From contig JAWLBA010000010.1 of assembly GCA_041395165.1 (NCBI GenBank), forward strand, positions 1 through 54,023: 54,023 nt of DNA. The letters run 5' to 3'. Shown here in pieces: positions 53,736 through 54,023 of this stretch (position 1 is its first letter; the number at the start of each line of letters is the position of its first letter). Made by a program: the position numbers and the translations under genes. The stretch comes from JAIBCM01 sp041395165 (lineage in GTDB: Bacteria; Verrucomicrobiota; Verrucomicrobiia; JADLBR01; JAIBCM01). The notes under the pieces were generated by a model, which saw only the letters and a list, made by a program, of their open reading frames with translations, was not told where the DNA came from and did not search any database.

Positions 53736-54023
53736 TTAATAAACTAGTTTGTTGAGTGGATATTCAATAATGCCTTCAGCCCCCAATACTTTGAGTTTCG
53801 GTAAAATTTCTCTCACAATCATTTCATCAATAACAGTTTCTACAGCAACCCAACCATTATTCGCTAATGGAGATACGGTTGGATTGCGGAGGGAGGGTAG
53901 TTGGTTCAAAAGTTTTGGCAAGGATTTTTGAGGGATATTCATTTTTAAGCCTACTTTGTCACGGGCTTGAATAGCGCTTTGCAGAAGCAGTGCCAGGTTT
54001 TCAATTAAGGCGCGTTTCTTGGG
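53736..54023 (-). CDS. hisG: ATP phosphoribosyltransferase, C-terminal part (partial)
   Basis: HisG starts histidine synthesis by joining ATP and PRPP. Only the last 95 residues lie inside the window. They give the regulatory-domain ending: ENLALLLQSAIQARDKVGLKM, then LPSLRNPTVSPLANNGWVAVETVIDE and REILPKLKVLGAEGIIEYPLNKLV. The presence of this C-terminal domain marks the long form of HisG, which binds histidine for feedback control. The gene continues past the right edge. Confidence 0.9.
   Translation of the reverse strand, partial: PKKRALIENLALLLQSAIQARDKVGLKMNIPQKSLPKLLNQLPSLRNPTVSPLANNGWVAVETVIDEMIVREILPKLKVLGAEGIIEYPLNKLVY

Noticed and set aside
1..54023. tRNA, rRNA, CRISPR, prophage or insertion sequences
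   Set aside because: No cloverleaf-like or rRNA sequence, no regularly spaced repeats, and no transposase, integrase or phage genes were found in reading the gaps and frames.

Overview
The window reads as a piece of the chromosome of a free-standing, Gram-negative-type bacterium with a base composition that looks moderately AT-rich by eye. It has lipid A genes (lpxB, lpxI), a TonB-like protein, lipoproteins with an LspA signal peptidase, and a type II secretion or pilin-like protein. It also has an McsB-ClpC pair, a DksA-like protein with a histone-like tail, and a very small bS22/mS38-like ribosomal protein. That mixture fits the PVC group, most likely Verrucomicrobiota. This placement is inference from gene content, not from a marker tree. 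I see no rRNA, tRNA, CRISPR array, insertion sequence or prophage.

Layout. 0-2.5 kb: a tandem array of at least three members of an unrecognised protein family, the first cut by the window edge, each complete one behind its own promoter. 2.5-7.4 kb: a lone receiver-domain protein, then an ArsR-methyltransferase regulator divergent from metK-ahcY and a hydroxyacid dehydrogenase, with a perfect 16-bp palindrome between them. 7.5-13.7 kb (minus strand): a phytoene-desaturase-like oxidoreductase, valS, a tonB-like gene and a protoporphyrinogen oxidase. 13.8-17.7 kb: wrecked bioA, intact bioD, a lytic transglycosylase, a DUF167 protein, an alpha/beta hydrolase and a membrane protein. 17.9-20.2 kb: priA in three frames. 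20.2-25.2 kb (minus): pilin-like gene, rsmI, lpxB, a GnnA-like oxidoreductase, lpxI and miaA. 25.3-35.4 kb: lipoprotein, dicarboxylate/amino acid symporter, UvrD/PcrA helicase, ParA, mcsB-clpC and a beta-CASP nuclease. 35.5-42.2 kb: dksA-like, rpsR, rpmB, amidase, ileS, lspA, nadA. 42.2-44.3 kb: a GntR-ABC transporter operon with a clear operator. 44.4-54 kb (minus): dnaE, thyA, a YhaM-like nuclease, pgsA, gltX, a TPR lipoprotein, the bS22-like gene and hisG (partial).

Some genes work together. ArsR-methyltransferase/metK/ahcY form a probable SAM-cycle regulon. lpxI, the GnnA-like gene and lpxB sit in one lipid A cluster, suggesting a diamino-sugar lipid A. mcsB-clpC overlap and should form a phosphoarginine-directed proteolysis pair.

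Reading frames. An unusual number of otherwise well-conserved genes are broken by single missing bases: tonB-like, priA (twice), lpxI, nadA, the ABC permease, dnaE near its end, thyA (twice), and probably the pilin-like gene. Most of the losses lie in homopolymer runs. Three short stretches (about 13.8-14.9, 42.1-42.6 and 48.65-49.33 kb) carry dense disruptions, and two of these cross gene boundaries. I judge consensus sequence error to be the likeliest cause for the single-base cases. True decay remains possible, especially for bioA.
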